Source of the DNA: Psychrobacillus sp048572895
Lineage (GTDB): Bacteria > Bacillota > Bacilli > Bacillales_A > Planococcaceae
Direction of reading: 5' to 3'
NCBI RefSeq assembly: GCF_048572895.1
Contig: NZ_CP183878.1
Coordinates: forward strand, 2,418,001 to 2,482,000
Length of the DNA stretch: 64,000 nt
In this document: piece after piece, positions 32,870-41,547 of the stretch
Layout of the letters: every line of letters starts with the position of its first letter
How positions within the stretch are numbered: the first letter of the stretch is position 1
The notes under the pieces: model-generated
Database searches by the model: none
Told to the model about the DNA's origin: nothing
The model's input: only the letters and a program-made list of their open reading frames with translations
Position numbers and translations under genes: made by a program

Positions 32870-34093
32870 CTAAATTCCTGTTTTTTCTTTCAACTCAGCA
32901 ATGAAGTAAAAAGAGCCAGTGACAATTGTAACACTATTTTCAGAATACTGTTTTAAATCAACCTGAGATGCATCTAAAGTTATACTTTTCTCACTATTCA
33001 AACAGAGTTCATACAAAATAGTAGCATTTAACGCTCTTTCATGTTGGAAGTTAACAAATTCAAAAGAACTAGCGATTTCCTCTAACTTTCTTAATATATA
33101 GACATAGTTTTTATCCTTTAAAATACCTACTATTAAATGTATATGTCTGTTTGGAAACTTTTCTCGAATCGTTTCCACTAAAGCATCCACACTTGCTGGA
33201 TTGTGGGCGCCATCCATATAAAGGTTTTCCCCAATTTTCTCCATTCTACCAGGCAAACTTGCACTTTTCACAGCGGACTGCACTTTTGGCTCGAATAGCT
33301 CAAAACCGCTTACAAGTAATGATGTGATAGCCAAAGCCATGTTAGATTGTTGGTGCCTTCCTAACATCTGAGGATATAAATTAGAATATGAGTACTCTTT
33401 AAATATGTATTGGTGATTCTTTATCCTGAAATTTTTATTGTATTCTAGGATATTTGCTTTTTTCTCTTCGGCTTCTTTATACATAATTCTTTTTGCGGGT
33501 TCTACTAATGGTCCTATAACTAATTGGCTATTGGGCTTTAAAATTCCTGCTTTATGCCAACTAATCTTTTCGACTGTATCTCCTAAGAATTTCGTATGAT
33601 CTATAGATACGCTTGGTATAATAGCCACAGAGTCCTTAATGACGTTTGTACTATCTAGTCGCCCCCCCATACCCGCCTCTATGAAAACAATATCTAATTC
33701 CATCATTTCAAAGACAATAAAGGCTGTAACAGTTAGTAACTCAAAATCTGTTAACATGCCGCTAATACCACTGCCTTGCATACGCGAAAATGCTTCGTCC
33801 ATTTGTTTTTCTGTAACAGGAATACTATTTATCTGAATTTGGTCATGGACATCGACGATACTCGGGCTAGTAAAGGAAGCGTAGGATAAGCCGTGTGCTT
33901 TTGCTAATGCTGTTAAAAAAGCAATCGTTGAGCCTTTCCCATTTGTCCCGGCTATATGAATTACTTTATGCTTGTCCTGAGGATTGCCGAGTTTTTTTAG
34001 AGCAGCTTGAATCGTTTCAAGACCCGGTTTAATAACCGTTTCACTTTCTATATTCCATTTTATTTTGTATTTATTAAAATTTTTTATTTCCAC
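32870..34093 (-). CDS. folC: Folylpolyglutamate synthase/dihydrofolate synthase
   Basis: FolC adds glutamate to dihydropteroate and folates. The 407-residue protein has the P-loop HIAGTNGKGST near residue 47, the omega-loop region FTSPSIVDVHDQIQIN, the Mg-binding FIEAGMGGRLDSTNVI, LGDTVEKISWHKAGILK with the carbamoylated-type lysine, and MDGAHNPAS of the C-terminal Mur-ligase domain. In B. subtilis folC directly follows valS; here two plus-strand genes separate them. Confidence 0.94.
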   Translation of the reverse strand: MEIKNFNKYKIKWNIESETVIKPGLETIQAALKKLGNPQDKHKVIHIAGTNGKGSTIAFLTALAKAHGLSYASFTSPSIVDVHDQIQINSIPVTEKQMDEAFSRMQGSGISGMLTDFELLTVTAFIVFEMMELDIVFIEAGMGGRLDSTNVIKDSVAIIPSVSIDHTKFLGDTVEKISWHKAGILKPNSQLVIGPLVEPAKRIMYKEAEEKKANILEYNKNFRIKNHQYIFKEYSYSNLYPQMLGRHQQSNMALAITSLLVSGFELFEPKVQSAVKSASLPGRMEKIGENLYMDGAHNPASVDALVETIREKFPNRHIHLIVGILKDKNYVYILRKLEEIASSFEFVNFQHERALNATILYELCLNSEKSITLDASQVDLKQYSENSVTIVTGSFYFIAELKEKTGI

Positions 34094-34180
34094 TTAAGTT
34101 CACCCTATTCCGTATGATTAAATTTCGTGCTAAACTTCTTGTGAACACATTATAACACGTACTAGTGGAGGTCATTCATT

Positions 34181-35059
34181 ATGCAAACATGTTGGATCGT
34201 TTATAACGGTAGTCTTACACATGATAAATTTATCGATCAAGCAATTCTAGTGAAGGAGGCAGCGGACCGACATGGTATTCATGCCATTCTAGTGAAAAAT
34301 TATGAAGTGCTGATGAATGTCCAGCAAAAGTTACATGCCAAACCTGATTTTGTCGTGTTTCTTGATAAAGATATTTTGCTTGCCCAGTATTTGAAAAATG
34401 AAGGTATACCAGTTTTTAATGATCCAGACGTTATTGAAATTTGTGACAATAAAGCGCGGCAATATATGAAATTGGCAAATGCCGGGGTGCCAATGCCAAT
34501 CACTATCGTTGCCCCTAAAGTGTATCCTGGGTTTTCTATCCAAGAGTCAGGATACTTTGAACAGGTGCTCCAAACGATTCCATTACCTATGATTATTAAA
34601 GAAGCACATGGCTCATTTGGTATGAAAGTGTATTTAATAGAAACAAGGGAGCAATTCTTTGCAAAAGTAGAAGAACTCGCAGGCGTCGAGTATGTCTTCC
34701 AACAATTTATCGAGAATAGTAGAGGCAGAGATATCCGCGTAAACGTAGTTGGTGGGAATGTAGTTGCTTGTATGCTCCGTGAATCACAAACAGATTTCCG
34801 CGCCAATATTACAAATGGGGGTTTTGCTTCTCCTATTATTCTCACACAGAGACAAAAAGACGTAGCAATTCAAGCAGCGGAAGCCTTACAAGCTGAATTT
34901 GCAGGAGTGGACTTATTATTTGGGGACGATGAAGAGCCCCTTGTTTGTGAAGTGAATGGCGTTGCCCATATTCGTAATATCTATAATGTAACAGGGATTA
35001 ATGTTGGAGATGCGATGATAGAATATATATTGTCAAAAGTTGGAGCGGCTGTTGTATGA
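34181..35059 (+). CDS. RimK-like ATP-grasp ligase, first of a pair
   Basis: A 292-residue ATP-grasp enzyme related to RimK-type amino-acid ligases. Visible: N-terminal Rossmann-like part, CDNKARQYMKLANAGVPMPIT (start of the ATP-grasp), MIIKEAHGSFGMKVYLIE (Gly-rich loop), FIENSRGRDIRVNVVGGNVVACMLRES, and the Mg-binding VCEVNGVAHIRNIYNVTG at the end. All catalytic positions look intact. It has a GTGGAGG site, overlaps the next ATP-grasp gene by 4 bp (ATGA), and is divergent from folC. Substrate unknown; RimK relatives join Glu, Lys or similar to proteins or small molecules. Confidence 0.8.
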   Translation: MQTCWIVYNGSLTHDKFIDQAILVKEAADRHGIHAILVKNYEVLMNVQQKLHAKPDFVVFLDKDILLAQYLKNEGIPVFNDPDVIEICDNKARQYMKLANAGVPMPITIVAPKVYPGFSIQESGYFEQVLQTIPLPMIIKEAHGSFGMKVYLIETREQFFAKVEELAGVEYVFQQFIENSRGRDIRVNVVGGNVVACMLRESQTDFRANITNGGFASPIILTQRQKDVAIQAAEALQAEFAGVDLLFGDDEEPLVCEVNGVAHIRNIYNVTGINVGDAMIEYILSKVGAAVV

Positions 35060-35868
35060 AGGGGCTACTCATATATGAAAAAGCAGAAATTGAACGCAAT
35101 CAGAACTTTATTGACCGATTAATAAATGCTGCAAAAACTCATGATCACATCTTAAGTATAGTAGATGATCAAGATCCTATTCCAGATGCAGATTTTATAT
35201 TCTTCCGAACAAGAAATCCTGGGTTAGCCAAGGAATTAGAACAACGAAATATACCAATGTTCAATCGTGCAGAAGTAAATGTTGTTGCCAATGACAAATT
35301 AAAGGCAATTCAGCTTGTACAGCTACTCGGGATTGCAACTGTTCCAACTAAAAAAATAGCTACAGTTTCTGAAATAACCGAATATCCTATCGTATTAAAA
35401 ACGATCGGCGGTCATGGTGGAAAACAAGTCGAATTAGTTCACACAGAAAAAGAAGCAACTTCATTTCTAAATACATTTTCTGAGTGTACTATTATCGCCC
35501 AACAATATATCGAAACAAATGCTACTGACGTCCGCGTATTCATGCTCGGCAAAGAAGTGTTGGGTGCTGTAAAAAGAACTGGACCAAAAGATAGCTTTAA
35601 ATCTAATTTTACACTAGGTGGAACCGTCGAAAAATACACGCTAAACTCACACCAAATTGCAGCTGTAGAGAAAATAGCTAAAGCACTTAAAAGTGATTAT
35701 ATTGGCATCGATTTTCTTCTCTTACCTGATGAGAGCTGGCTTTTCAATGAAATAGAAGATCCAGTTGGAGCTAGATCCTATTTTGAAACGACTAAGAAAA
35801 ATATCGCAGAGCCTATCATGGAGTATATTAATAATAAACTCACCAAAAATGAGAGAGACGAGATTTAA
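35056..35868 (+). CDS. RimK-like ATP-grasp ligase, second of a pair
   Basis: A 270-residue ATP-grasp protein distantly similar to its upstream partner: ANDKLKAIQLVQLLGIATVPTKK, PIVLKTIGGHGGKQVELVH, QQYIETNATDVRVFMLGKEVLGAVKR, and FNEIEDPVGARSYFETT at the metal site. Where the partner has the usual E-x-N (EVN), this protein has E-I-E, so the Mg site differs. The pair may form a heteromeric ligase or add two residues in sequence. The gene ends in a terminator that overlaps its stop codon. No enzymatic partner is visible nearby. Confidence 0.78.
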   Translation: MKGLLIYEKAEIERNQNFIDRLINAAKTHDHILSIVDDQDPIPDADFIFFRTRNPGLAKELEQRNIPMFNRAEVNVVANDKLKAIQLVQLLGIATVPTKKIATVSEITEYPIVLKTIGGHGGKQVELVHTEKEATSFLNTFSECTIIAQQYIETNATDVRVFMLGKEVLGAVKRTGPKDSFKSNFTLGGTVEKYTLNSHQIAAVEKIAKALKSDYIGIDFLLLPDESWLFNEIEDPVGARSYFETTKKNIAEPIMEYINNKLTKNERDEI

Positions 35869-35882
35869 TTCGTCTCTCTTTT
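35851..35882 (+). terminator. Terminator of the ATP-grasp pair
   Basis: Perfect 9-bp stem GAGAGACGA / TCGTCTCTC followed by TTTT; the stop codon lies in the loop region, so coding and terminator overlap. Confidence 0.88.
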
Positions 35883-35891
35883 GTAGTTGAA

Positions 35892-35999
35892 TGGAAACAC
35901 AAGAATGTTTCCGAGAATCACTTGAATATGAATGAGAATCACCTGAATGAAATGAAAAATCACCCGAATGTCAGGAAAAATCACTGGAATCTGGAGAAC
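35892..35999. repeat. Five degenerate 21-bp tandem repeats between convergent ATP-grasp pair and valS
   Basis: The core TCAC (ACAC in the first copy) recurs at 35897, 35918, 35939, 35960 and 35981, an exact 21-bp period, each within GAATCACCTGAAT-like units. The consensus is the reverse complement of the repeats at 5171-5300. Frames contain stops, so it is not coding. It lies between two terminators at a convergent junction. Confidence 0.8.
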
Positions 36000-36011
36000 T
36001 TTTTCTCCTAC

Positions 36012-36047
36012 AAAAAAAAGCGTGCACCCAAATCGCAGGGCGCACGC
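36012..36047. terminator. valS terminator
   Basis: Stem GCGTGCaCCC / GGGcGCACGC next to eight A (T on the minus strand), 7 bp past the valS stop codon. Confidence 0.88.
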
Positions 36048-36053
36048 TCAATT

Positions 36054-38696
36054 TTATAGATTATTCAATTCTTCCATACGTTTCAGTACAGATGCGTGTT
36101 TTTCTAGATAGTCAGCTTCTTTTGCACGTTCCTCTGCAACAACCGCCTCTGGTGCTTTTGAAACGAAGCGCTCATTGGAAAGCTTTCCTTGAACAAGTTT
36201 TACTTCTTTTGCCCATTTTTCTAGCTCTTTCGTTAAACGAGCTTTCTCGGCATCGATATCGATTAATCCTTGTAGTGGAAGATATAAAACTGCCCCCGTA
36301 ACTACTGCAGACATGGATTGATTTGGAGCTTCTAAATCTAATCCAATCACAAGCGGCTCCGGATTGCAGAAACGCTCTAAATACTTAGCGTTTGCTTCTA
36401 ATACTGCTAATGTGCTCGCATCCTTAGTGGAAACGTATAATGGAACTTTTTTACTCATTGGTGTTTGAACCTCTGAACGAATATTTCGTACTGAACGGAT
36501 AATTTCAGAAAGTAATTTCATATTATCCGCTTCTTCTTTATTGGAAAGTGCTTCGTTTACAGTAGGCCAAGCAGCTACTGTAATGGAATCTCCTTCATGA
36601 GGAAGGTTTTGCCAAATTTCTTCTGTGATAAATGGCATAAATGGATGTAATAGACGCATAGTATTGTCTAAAACATATGCTAGCACAGAACGTGTCATAT
36701 TTTTCGCTTCTTCATCTTCCCCGTTAAGTGGAAGTTTGGCCATTTCAATATACCAATCACAGAAATCATCCCAAATGAAGTTATAAAGAGCACGACCAAC
36801 TTCACCGAATTCATAGCGTTCAGAAAGTCTTGTTACTTGCTCAATCGTTTCATTTAGACGTGTAAGAATCCAAGCATCTGCAACCGATTTTTTACCATCT
36901 AAATTGATCTCTTCAAATTTCAGGCCATCCATATTCATTAATGCGAAACGCGATGCATTCCAAATTTTGTTGGCAAAGTTCCATACAGCCTCTACTTTTT
37001 CTGTAGAGTAACGTAGATCCTGCCCAGGAGATGATCCAGTACTCAAGAAATAACGAAGTGAATCTGCACCATATTGTTCAATTACTTCCATCGGATCAAT
37101 GCCATTACCTAGAGATTTCGACATTTTACGACCATCTTCTGCACGAACTAAACCGTGAATTAATACATCATCAAATGGACGAGTACCAGTAAATTCTATA
37201 CCTTGGAAAATCATACGAGAAACCCAGAAGAATATAATATCATAACCAGTTACAAGTGCATTCGTTGGATAATACTTTTTAAACTCTTCGTTGTCGGTAT
37301 CTGGCCAGCCTAATGTTGAAAACGGCCATAATGCAGAGGAAAACCAAGTATCTAATACGTCGTTATCTTGATTCCAATTTTCCGCATCCGCAGGAGCTTC
37401 GTGACCAACATACACTTCTCCAGTTTCATTATGATACCAAGCCGGAATTCGATGCCCCCACCATAATTGGCGTGAAATACACCAGTCATGAAGATTTTCC
37501 ATCCAATTTAGATATGTTTTTTCAAAGCGATCGGGTACGAAGTTTACTTTTTCTTCAGCTTGTTGTAACTTAACTGCTTCTTCTGCAAGTGGCTTCATTT
37601 TTACGAACCACTGTAAAGAAAGATAAGGCTCTACTACTGCTCCACTGCGCTCAGAATGCCCTACTGAATGCATATGCTCTTCAATTTTGAATAGGATTCC
37701 TGCATCCTGTAAGTCTTTTACGATTTGTTTACGGCATTCAAAACGGTCCATTCCATCATACGTTGCAGCGTTTTTATTCATCGTTCCGTCTTCATTCATT
37801 ACTAAAATACGTTGTAGATTATGACGGTTTCCAATTTCAAAGTCATTTGGGTCATGTGCAGGTGTAATTTTAACTGCTCCACTTCCAAACTCCATATCGA
37901 CGTAATCATCTCCAACAATCGGAATTTCGCGACCAATAATCGGGAGTTTTACTGTTTTTCCGATTAAATGCTTGTAACGATCATCTTCTGGATGAACTGC
38001 AACTGCCGTATCACCTAGCATTGTTTCAGGTCTTGTTGTTGCAACATCGATAGATCCAGTACCATCTGTAAGTGGGTAGTGCATATGATAGAATGCACCC
38101 TGTACATCTTTGTGGATTACTTCAATATCAGAAAGTGCCGTTTTAGTTGCAGGGTCCCAGTTGATAATGTATTCACCACGGTAGATCAATCCTTTGTTAT
38201 ATAGCTTAACGAATACTTCTTTTACTGCATTGGATAATCCTTCGTCTAAAGTGAAGCGCTCACGTGAATAATCTAAGCCAAGTCCAAGTTTTGCCCATTG
38301 AGCACGGATATGACCAGCATATTCTTCTTTCCATTTCCATGTTTCTTCAACAAACTTTTCACGACCTAAATCATAGCGTGAAATGTTCTCAGAACGCAGC
38401 TTCTCTTCTACTTTTGCTTGTGTAGCAATACCAGCATGGTCCATACCTGGAAGCCATAATGCATCGTATCCTTGCATACGTTTCATACGAGTAATAATAT
38501 CTTGTAGTGTAGTATCCCACGCATGCCCTAAATGTAGCTTACCCGTAACATTTGGTGGTGGAATTACGATTGTATAAGGTTCTTTATCGCTTTCTGGATG
38601 AGCTTCGAAGTATTTTCCATCTAGCCACCATTCATACCGTCCTTTTTCAATCGACTGCGGATCATACTTTGTGGACATCGTTGTTTCGTTTGTCAT
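36054..38696 (-). CDS. valS: Valyl-tRNA synthetase
   Basis: Class I synthetase of 880 residues charging tRNA-Val. It shows the HIGH motif as PPPNVTGKLHLGHAWD near residue 50, the CP1 editing domain (TTRPETMLGDTAVAVHPED), the KMSKS motif DGRKMSKSLGNGIDP near residue 525, the anticodon-binding domain, and a C-terminal coiled coil (DIDAEKARLTKELEKWAKEVK). Start at ATG after AGGAGG. Expression is controlled by the T-box leader immediately upstream. Confidence 0.97.
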   Translation of the reverse strand: MTNETTMSTKYDPQSIEKGRYEWWLDGKYFEAHPESDKEPYTIVIPPPNVTGKLHLGHAWDTTLQDIITRMKRMQGYDALWLPGMDHAGIATQAKVEEKLRSENISRYDLGREKFVEETWKWKEEYAGHIRAQWAKLGLGLDYSRERFTLDEGLSNAVKEVFVKLYNKGLIYRGEYIINWDPATKTALSDIEVIHKDVQGAFYHMHYPLTDGTGSIDVATTRPETMLGDTAVAVHPEDDRYKHLIGKTVKLPIIGREIPIVGDDYVDMEFGSGAVKITPAHDPNDFEIGNRHNLQRILVMNEDGTMNKNAATYDGMDRFECRKQIVKDLQDAGILFKIEEHMHSVGHSERSGAVVEPYLSLQWFVKMKPLAEEAVKLQQAEEKVNFVPDRFEKTYLNWMENLHDWCISRQLWWGHRIPAWYHNETGEVYVGHEAPADAENWNQDNDVLDTWFSSALWPFSTLGWPDTDNEEFKKYYPTNALVTGYDIIFFWVSRMIFQGIEFTGTRPFDDVLIHGLVRAEDGRKMSKSLGNGIDPMEVIEQYGADSLRYFLSTGSSPGQDLRYSTEKVEAVWNFANKIWNASRFALMNMDGLKFEEINLDGKKSVADAWILTRLNETIEQVTRLSERYEFGEVGRALYNFIWDDFCDWYIEMAKLPLNGEDEEAKNMTRSVLAYVLDNTMRLLHPFMPFITEEIWQNLPHEGDSITVAAWPTVNEALSNKEEADNMKLLSEIIRSVRNIRSEVQTPMSKKVPLYVSTKDASTLAVLEANAKYLERFCNPEPLVIGLDLEAPNQSMSAVVTGAVLYLPLQGLIDIDAEKARLTKELEKWAKEVKLVQGKLSNERFVSKAPEAVVAEERAKEADYLEKHASVLKRMEELNNL

Positions 38697-38699
38697 TGT

Positions 38700-38977
38700 C
38701 TGTTCCTCCTAAAAAAGAATATAAAAAAACTCCTATCGTCATTAAAGGACGAAGGAGTTTGTTCGCGGTACCACCTTTATTCGCGAATGCTAAAAAACGC
38801 ATCACGCTCTCAATTCGATAACGGCTTCAAACCGGCATTTGCTACTCTAATTTCACAAATACTGCTCGTGGGCTACCTTCAAATGGTGGTTAACAGAAAC
38901 ATTTCAGCAAATTGTTTCCTTTCTTTTGAAAACCAGATCATTTTACTCTTCCCATTCATTGCATCTCTATTTTGTTA
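38700..38977 (-). ncRNA. T-box leader of valS
   Basis: The minus-strand leader carries the conserved T-box AAAGGTGGTACCGCGAAC (about 38763-38779), the side of the antiterminator that pairs with uncharged tRNA, followed by a terminator stem around AACTCCTTCGTC / GACGATAGGAGTT and a T-run ending near 38723. When uncharged tRNA-Val accumulates, the antiterminator forms and valS is transcribed. I could not assign the specifier codon with confidence; valine is inferred from the downstream gene. Confidence 0.9.
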
Positions 38978-38982
38978 TTCCT

Positions 38983-39012
38983 ATTGTAAAGGATATTATT
39001 ATATGTCGTCAA
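38983..39012 (-). promoter_or_regulatory. Sigma-A promoter of the valS T-box leader
   Basis: TTGACG, 18 nt, TACAAT on the minus strand, placing the start of transcription near 38977, which leaves a leader of about 280 nt as expected for a T-box RNA. Confidence 0.65.
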
Positions 39013-39039
39013 GTCTAGTAAGGTGAAAGGAGAAATACA

Positions 39040-39231
39040 ATGAGAAAAGGATATAACCCACATCTGTTGCCTGATTGGTTACGTAAAACACGTTTTTACT
39101 GTAAGTATATAAGTATGCCTATTTGTGGTTTTCAATTAATACGGGTACTAATTGTACCTACCACATGGGATTTTCTCTTATTGGTACTATTACTACTCAT
39201 CAGCTTTTTGTTTTACAAAAACATTATTTGA
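39040..39231 (+). CDS. Small membrane protein of unknown function
   Basis: A 63-residue protein: basic N-terminus (MRKGYNPHLLPDWLRKTRFYCKY) and one or two hydrophobic segments (ISMPICGFQLIRVLIVPT and FLLLVLLLLISFLFY). It has a strong AAAGGAG site 7-8 nt before the ATG, which makes it a likely real gene. Its 3' end overlaps the convergent SpoVID-like gene by 39 bp. I do not recognise a family. Confidence 0.6.
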   Translation: MRKGYNPHLLPDWLRKTRFYCKYISMPICGFQLIRVLIVPTTWDFLLLVLLLLISFLFYKNII

Positions 39232-39783
39232 GGGGAATGAAAGCTTTGAGTACCCATCATCTAAATCCAAAATAAATTGGAGTTCAAATTCATCACCTGC
39301 AGGATTCTTTACTTCCATTGGCTCGGCAGGATTTGGACTTTCTAATTCTACAAGAGCTACAACTGGTTCAGGTTCTGGAGCTTCCTCGTAATCACAGTGC
39401 ACTGTCCACCCAACTTCAATAGCCATTTGCTCTGTTGGTTTCGAGTTAATATGGTTCACATGAACTGTAGGCTTGGAACCTTCTTTTAACTTGTCTCTAC
39501 CAATCTCAATACTCATTGGTACAGCATACTCGAAATAACCGACTTCACCTTGCAAATCTAAATCTTCAATTTCCGTGAATTCGCTAGTAGCATGATGTTC
39601 ATGCTCACCTTCCTCAAACTTAACGTGGCAGGTGATGTGGTATATACCAACCACTTGGATAAAATCTTCCATCTCTGCGACTTCGCATTGAGGAGTAACT
39701 GCTACATTTTTAATCTCCATTGGAACCCCGAAGCTTTGCGGAAATCGAAATTGTTCTTTTACATCCCATGTTTTTGTTGCCAT
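39193..39783 (-). CDS. SpoVID N-terminal-domain-like spore protein, short form
   Basis: A 196-residue protein. Residues about 10-135 resemble the N-terminal region of SpoVID, the spore-encasement protein that binds SafA: EVAEMEDFIQVVGIYHITCHV parallels its EVNDYVSIIGSLELTGEY-type segment, and VPMSIEIGRDKL the FPVDITIPKNRV-type segment (compared from memory). A short Glu/Pro stretch (EEAPEPEP) follows, but the long acidic region and C-terminal LysM of B. subtilis SpoVID are missing. The place between valS and hemL is exactly that of spoVID in B. subtilis, which supports homology. Confidence 0.6.
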   Translation of the reverse strand: MATKTWDVKEQFRFPQSFGVPMEIKNVAVTPQCEVAEMEDFIQVVGIYHITCHVKFEEGEHEHHATSEFTEIEDLDLQGEVGYFEYAVPMSIEIGRDKLKEGSKPTVHVNHINSKPTEQMAIEVGWTVHCDYEEAPEPEPVVALVELESPNPAEPMEVKNPAGDEFELQFILDLDDGYSKLSFPSNNVFVKQKADE

Positions 39784-39846
39784 AAGTCATCCTCCTTCTA
39801 TAGGACAACTTATGAATGGAACAAAAGGGATAGAACATATTTCACT

Positions 39847-40431
39847 TTAGAATTGCTTTTCATGTTCGTTTTTTTCTATAATCTGTTTTAGTTCCGACCA
39901 ATTCGTTAGCCTTGGTATAGTTAGATGTTGGTTGTAGACCTGCGTTTTTACAAACACCTGTAATGTATCCTCCGTCAATGTATTTAATACATCGGGCTTG
40001 TCGTCGAAATAATAATCTAACTGTAAGTCTCGAATAATATTTACTTTAGCTTGATCCTTCATACCACAATAAAATTGGGTTTCATCGACCGGAAAACCCT
40101 GCTCCTCAAGCCATCTCATCGTTCTTTCTCTATGTTCTGCTGGTCTAGCCGTAATATAGTAAATCTCATGCCCTTGTTCTTTTAGCTTATTTAACGTTTC
40201 TACTGCATCTGGGTATGCGGGACAATTCGTATAATATATTTGTTCCAAGGTGTCATTCCACATCTTTGAACCAGCTTCATCAGACATCCCGAACAATTCA
40301 TGTATTTCAACTTTATCTAACGCATGGAACTTATCTAATGCTACTTGCTGTCCTAGCTTTTCGTTATAAATATGAAAAGCATGCTCTCTTAAATTGATCA
40401 ATGTATCATCAATATCAAATCCAAATTTCAT
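39847..40431 (-). CDS. HAD-superfamily 5' nucleotidase, NT5C/YqfW-type
   Basis: A 194-residue HAD hydrolase with the nucleophile motif GFDIDDTLI at residues 4-12, motif II EIYYITARPAEHR near residue 90, and the acidic motif YYFDDKPDVLNTL near residue 140. This is the 5'(3')-deoxyribonucleotidase-like branch that includes B. subtilis YqfW, so a nucleotide phosphatase role is likely. All catalytic aspartates look present. It is not clearly in an operon with its neighbours. Confidence 0.8.
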   Translation of the reverse strand: MKFGFDIDDTLINLREHAFHIYNEKLGQQVALDKFHALDKVEIHELFGMSDEAGSKMWNDTLEQIYYTNCPAYPDAVETLNKLKEQGHEIYYITARPAEHRERTMRWLEEQGFPVDETQFYCGMKDQAKVNIIRDLQLDYYFDDKPDVLNTLTEDTLQVFVKTQVYNQHLTIPRLTNWSELKQIIEKNEHEKQF

Positions 40432-40455
40432 TTTTAATCCCTCATCAATTACTTC

Positions 40456-41547
40456 TTATTTGTAGGTTGGATAACCAACAAACTTAAAGTCTTTCCCTAT
40501 TTTTTGAATATCCGTATTAACCAGTTCAACCGCATCACTCATTAAGTCAATACCGCTACCTTCCATAAATGTTGGTGCATTCTTACCGCCAATTAACTTA
40601 GGAGCGATATAAATAACTGCTTTATCGATTAATTTATTTTCTAAAAAAGCCGCATTAATCGTCCCTCCACCTTCGATTAATAAAGAGGAGATAGAGTTTT
40701 CACCTAATAGTTGAACGACTTCTTGTACATTTACATAGTTAGAAGCCGTTGTATGGAAAATACGAACACCTGCATTTACAAGCTTCTCTTTTTTATCGGC
40801 ATCATAATTGGCACTTGTAAAAATCCACGTTTCCGCTAAACGATCCGTCACAAGCTTAGCGTCTAATGGGATTTTCAGTGTTGAGTCCAGAACTATACGA
40901 AGTGGATTGCGTCCGTTTTCAATACGAGTGGTCAGTTCAGGATCATCCTCTATCACAGTATTTACCCCAACTAAAATGGCTAAATGCTCGTTTCGAAGAT
41001 GATGAACATCCTCTCTTGCATCCGCAGATGTTATCCATTTACTATGAGCAGTATGCGAGGCTATTTTCCCATCAAGTGTTATCCCTGATTTTAATGTGAC
41101 AAAAGGCTTTTGCGTCACGATAAACTTATTGAAAACTTCATTCATTTTTTTAGAGGCTTCCTCTTGAACACCTGAAATAACATGAATCCCTGCATCCTCT
41201 AGAATTTTCACACCTCTACCAGAAACAATTGGATTTGGATCAAGCGTTGCAATGACAACCGTTTTAATACCAGCTGCTACAATAGCCTCTGCACAAGGAC
41301 CTGTTCTTCCGTGATGCGAACAAGGTTCAAGTGTCACATAAATCGTAGCACCTTTTGCATGTTCCCCCGCCATTTTAATTGCATGAATTTCCGCATGAGG
41401 CTCGCCTGGTTTCATATGTGCACCGATGCCAACAATGCGATTTTCATTTACGATAACTGCTCCTACTAATGGATTTGGATCCGTTTGCCCTTTCATAGCG
41501 CGAGCATTTTGCAGGGCAAGATCCATATAAAATGCATGACTAGTCAT
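40456..41547 (-). CDS. ribD: Bifunctional riboflavin deaminase-reductase RibD
   Basis: RibD deaminates diaminohydroxyphosphoribosylaminopyrimidine and reduces the ribose side chain. The 363-residue protein has the N-terminal zinc deaminase domain (PHAEIHAIKMAG and EPCSHHGRTGPC) and the C-terminal reductase domain (KITSHTA-like KIASHTAHSKWITS, LVGVNTVIEDDPELTTR, LLIEGGGTINAAF). It overlaps the upstream GTP cyclohydrolase gene by 8 bp. There is no ribE or ribH here and no FMN riboswitch upstream, so this is a partial, riboswitch-free set. Confidence 0.9.
   Translation of the reverse strand: MTSHAFYMDLALQNARAMKGQTDPNPLVGAVIVNENRIVGIGAHMKPGEPHAEIHAIKMAGEHAKGATIYVTLEPCSHHGRTGPCAEAIVAAGIKTVVIATLDPNPIVSGRGVKILEDAGIHVISGVQEEASKKMNEVFNKFIVTQKPFVTLKSGITLDGKIASHTAHSKWITSADAREDVHHLRNEHLAILVGVNTVIEDDPELTTRIENGRNPLRIVLDSTLKIPLDAKLVTDRLAETWIFTSANYDADKKEKLVNAGVRIFHTTASNYVNVQEVVQLLGENSISSLLIEGGGTINAAFLENKLIDKAVIYIAPKLIGGKNAPTFMEGSGIDLMSDAVELVNTDIQKIGKDFKFVGYPTYK

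Noticed and set aside
34300..34845. Minus-strand open frame of about 180 codons opposite the first ATP-grasp gene
   Set aside because: Antisense shadow of a conserved coding sequence; composition (Ser/Ile/Thr/Cys) and lack of a ribosome binding site speak against it.
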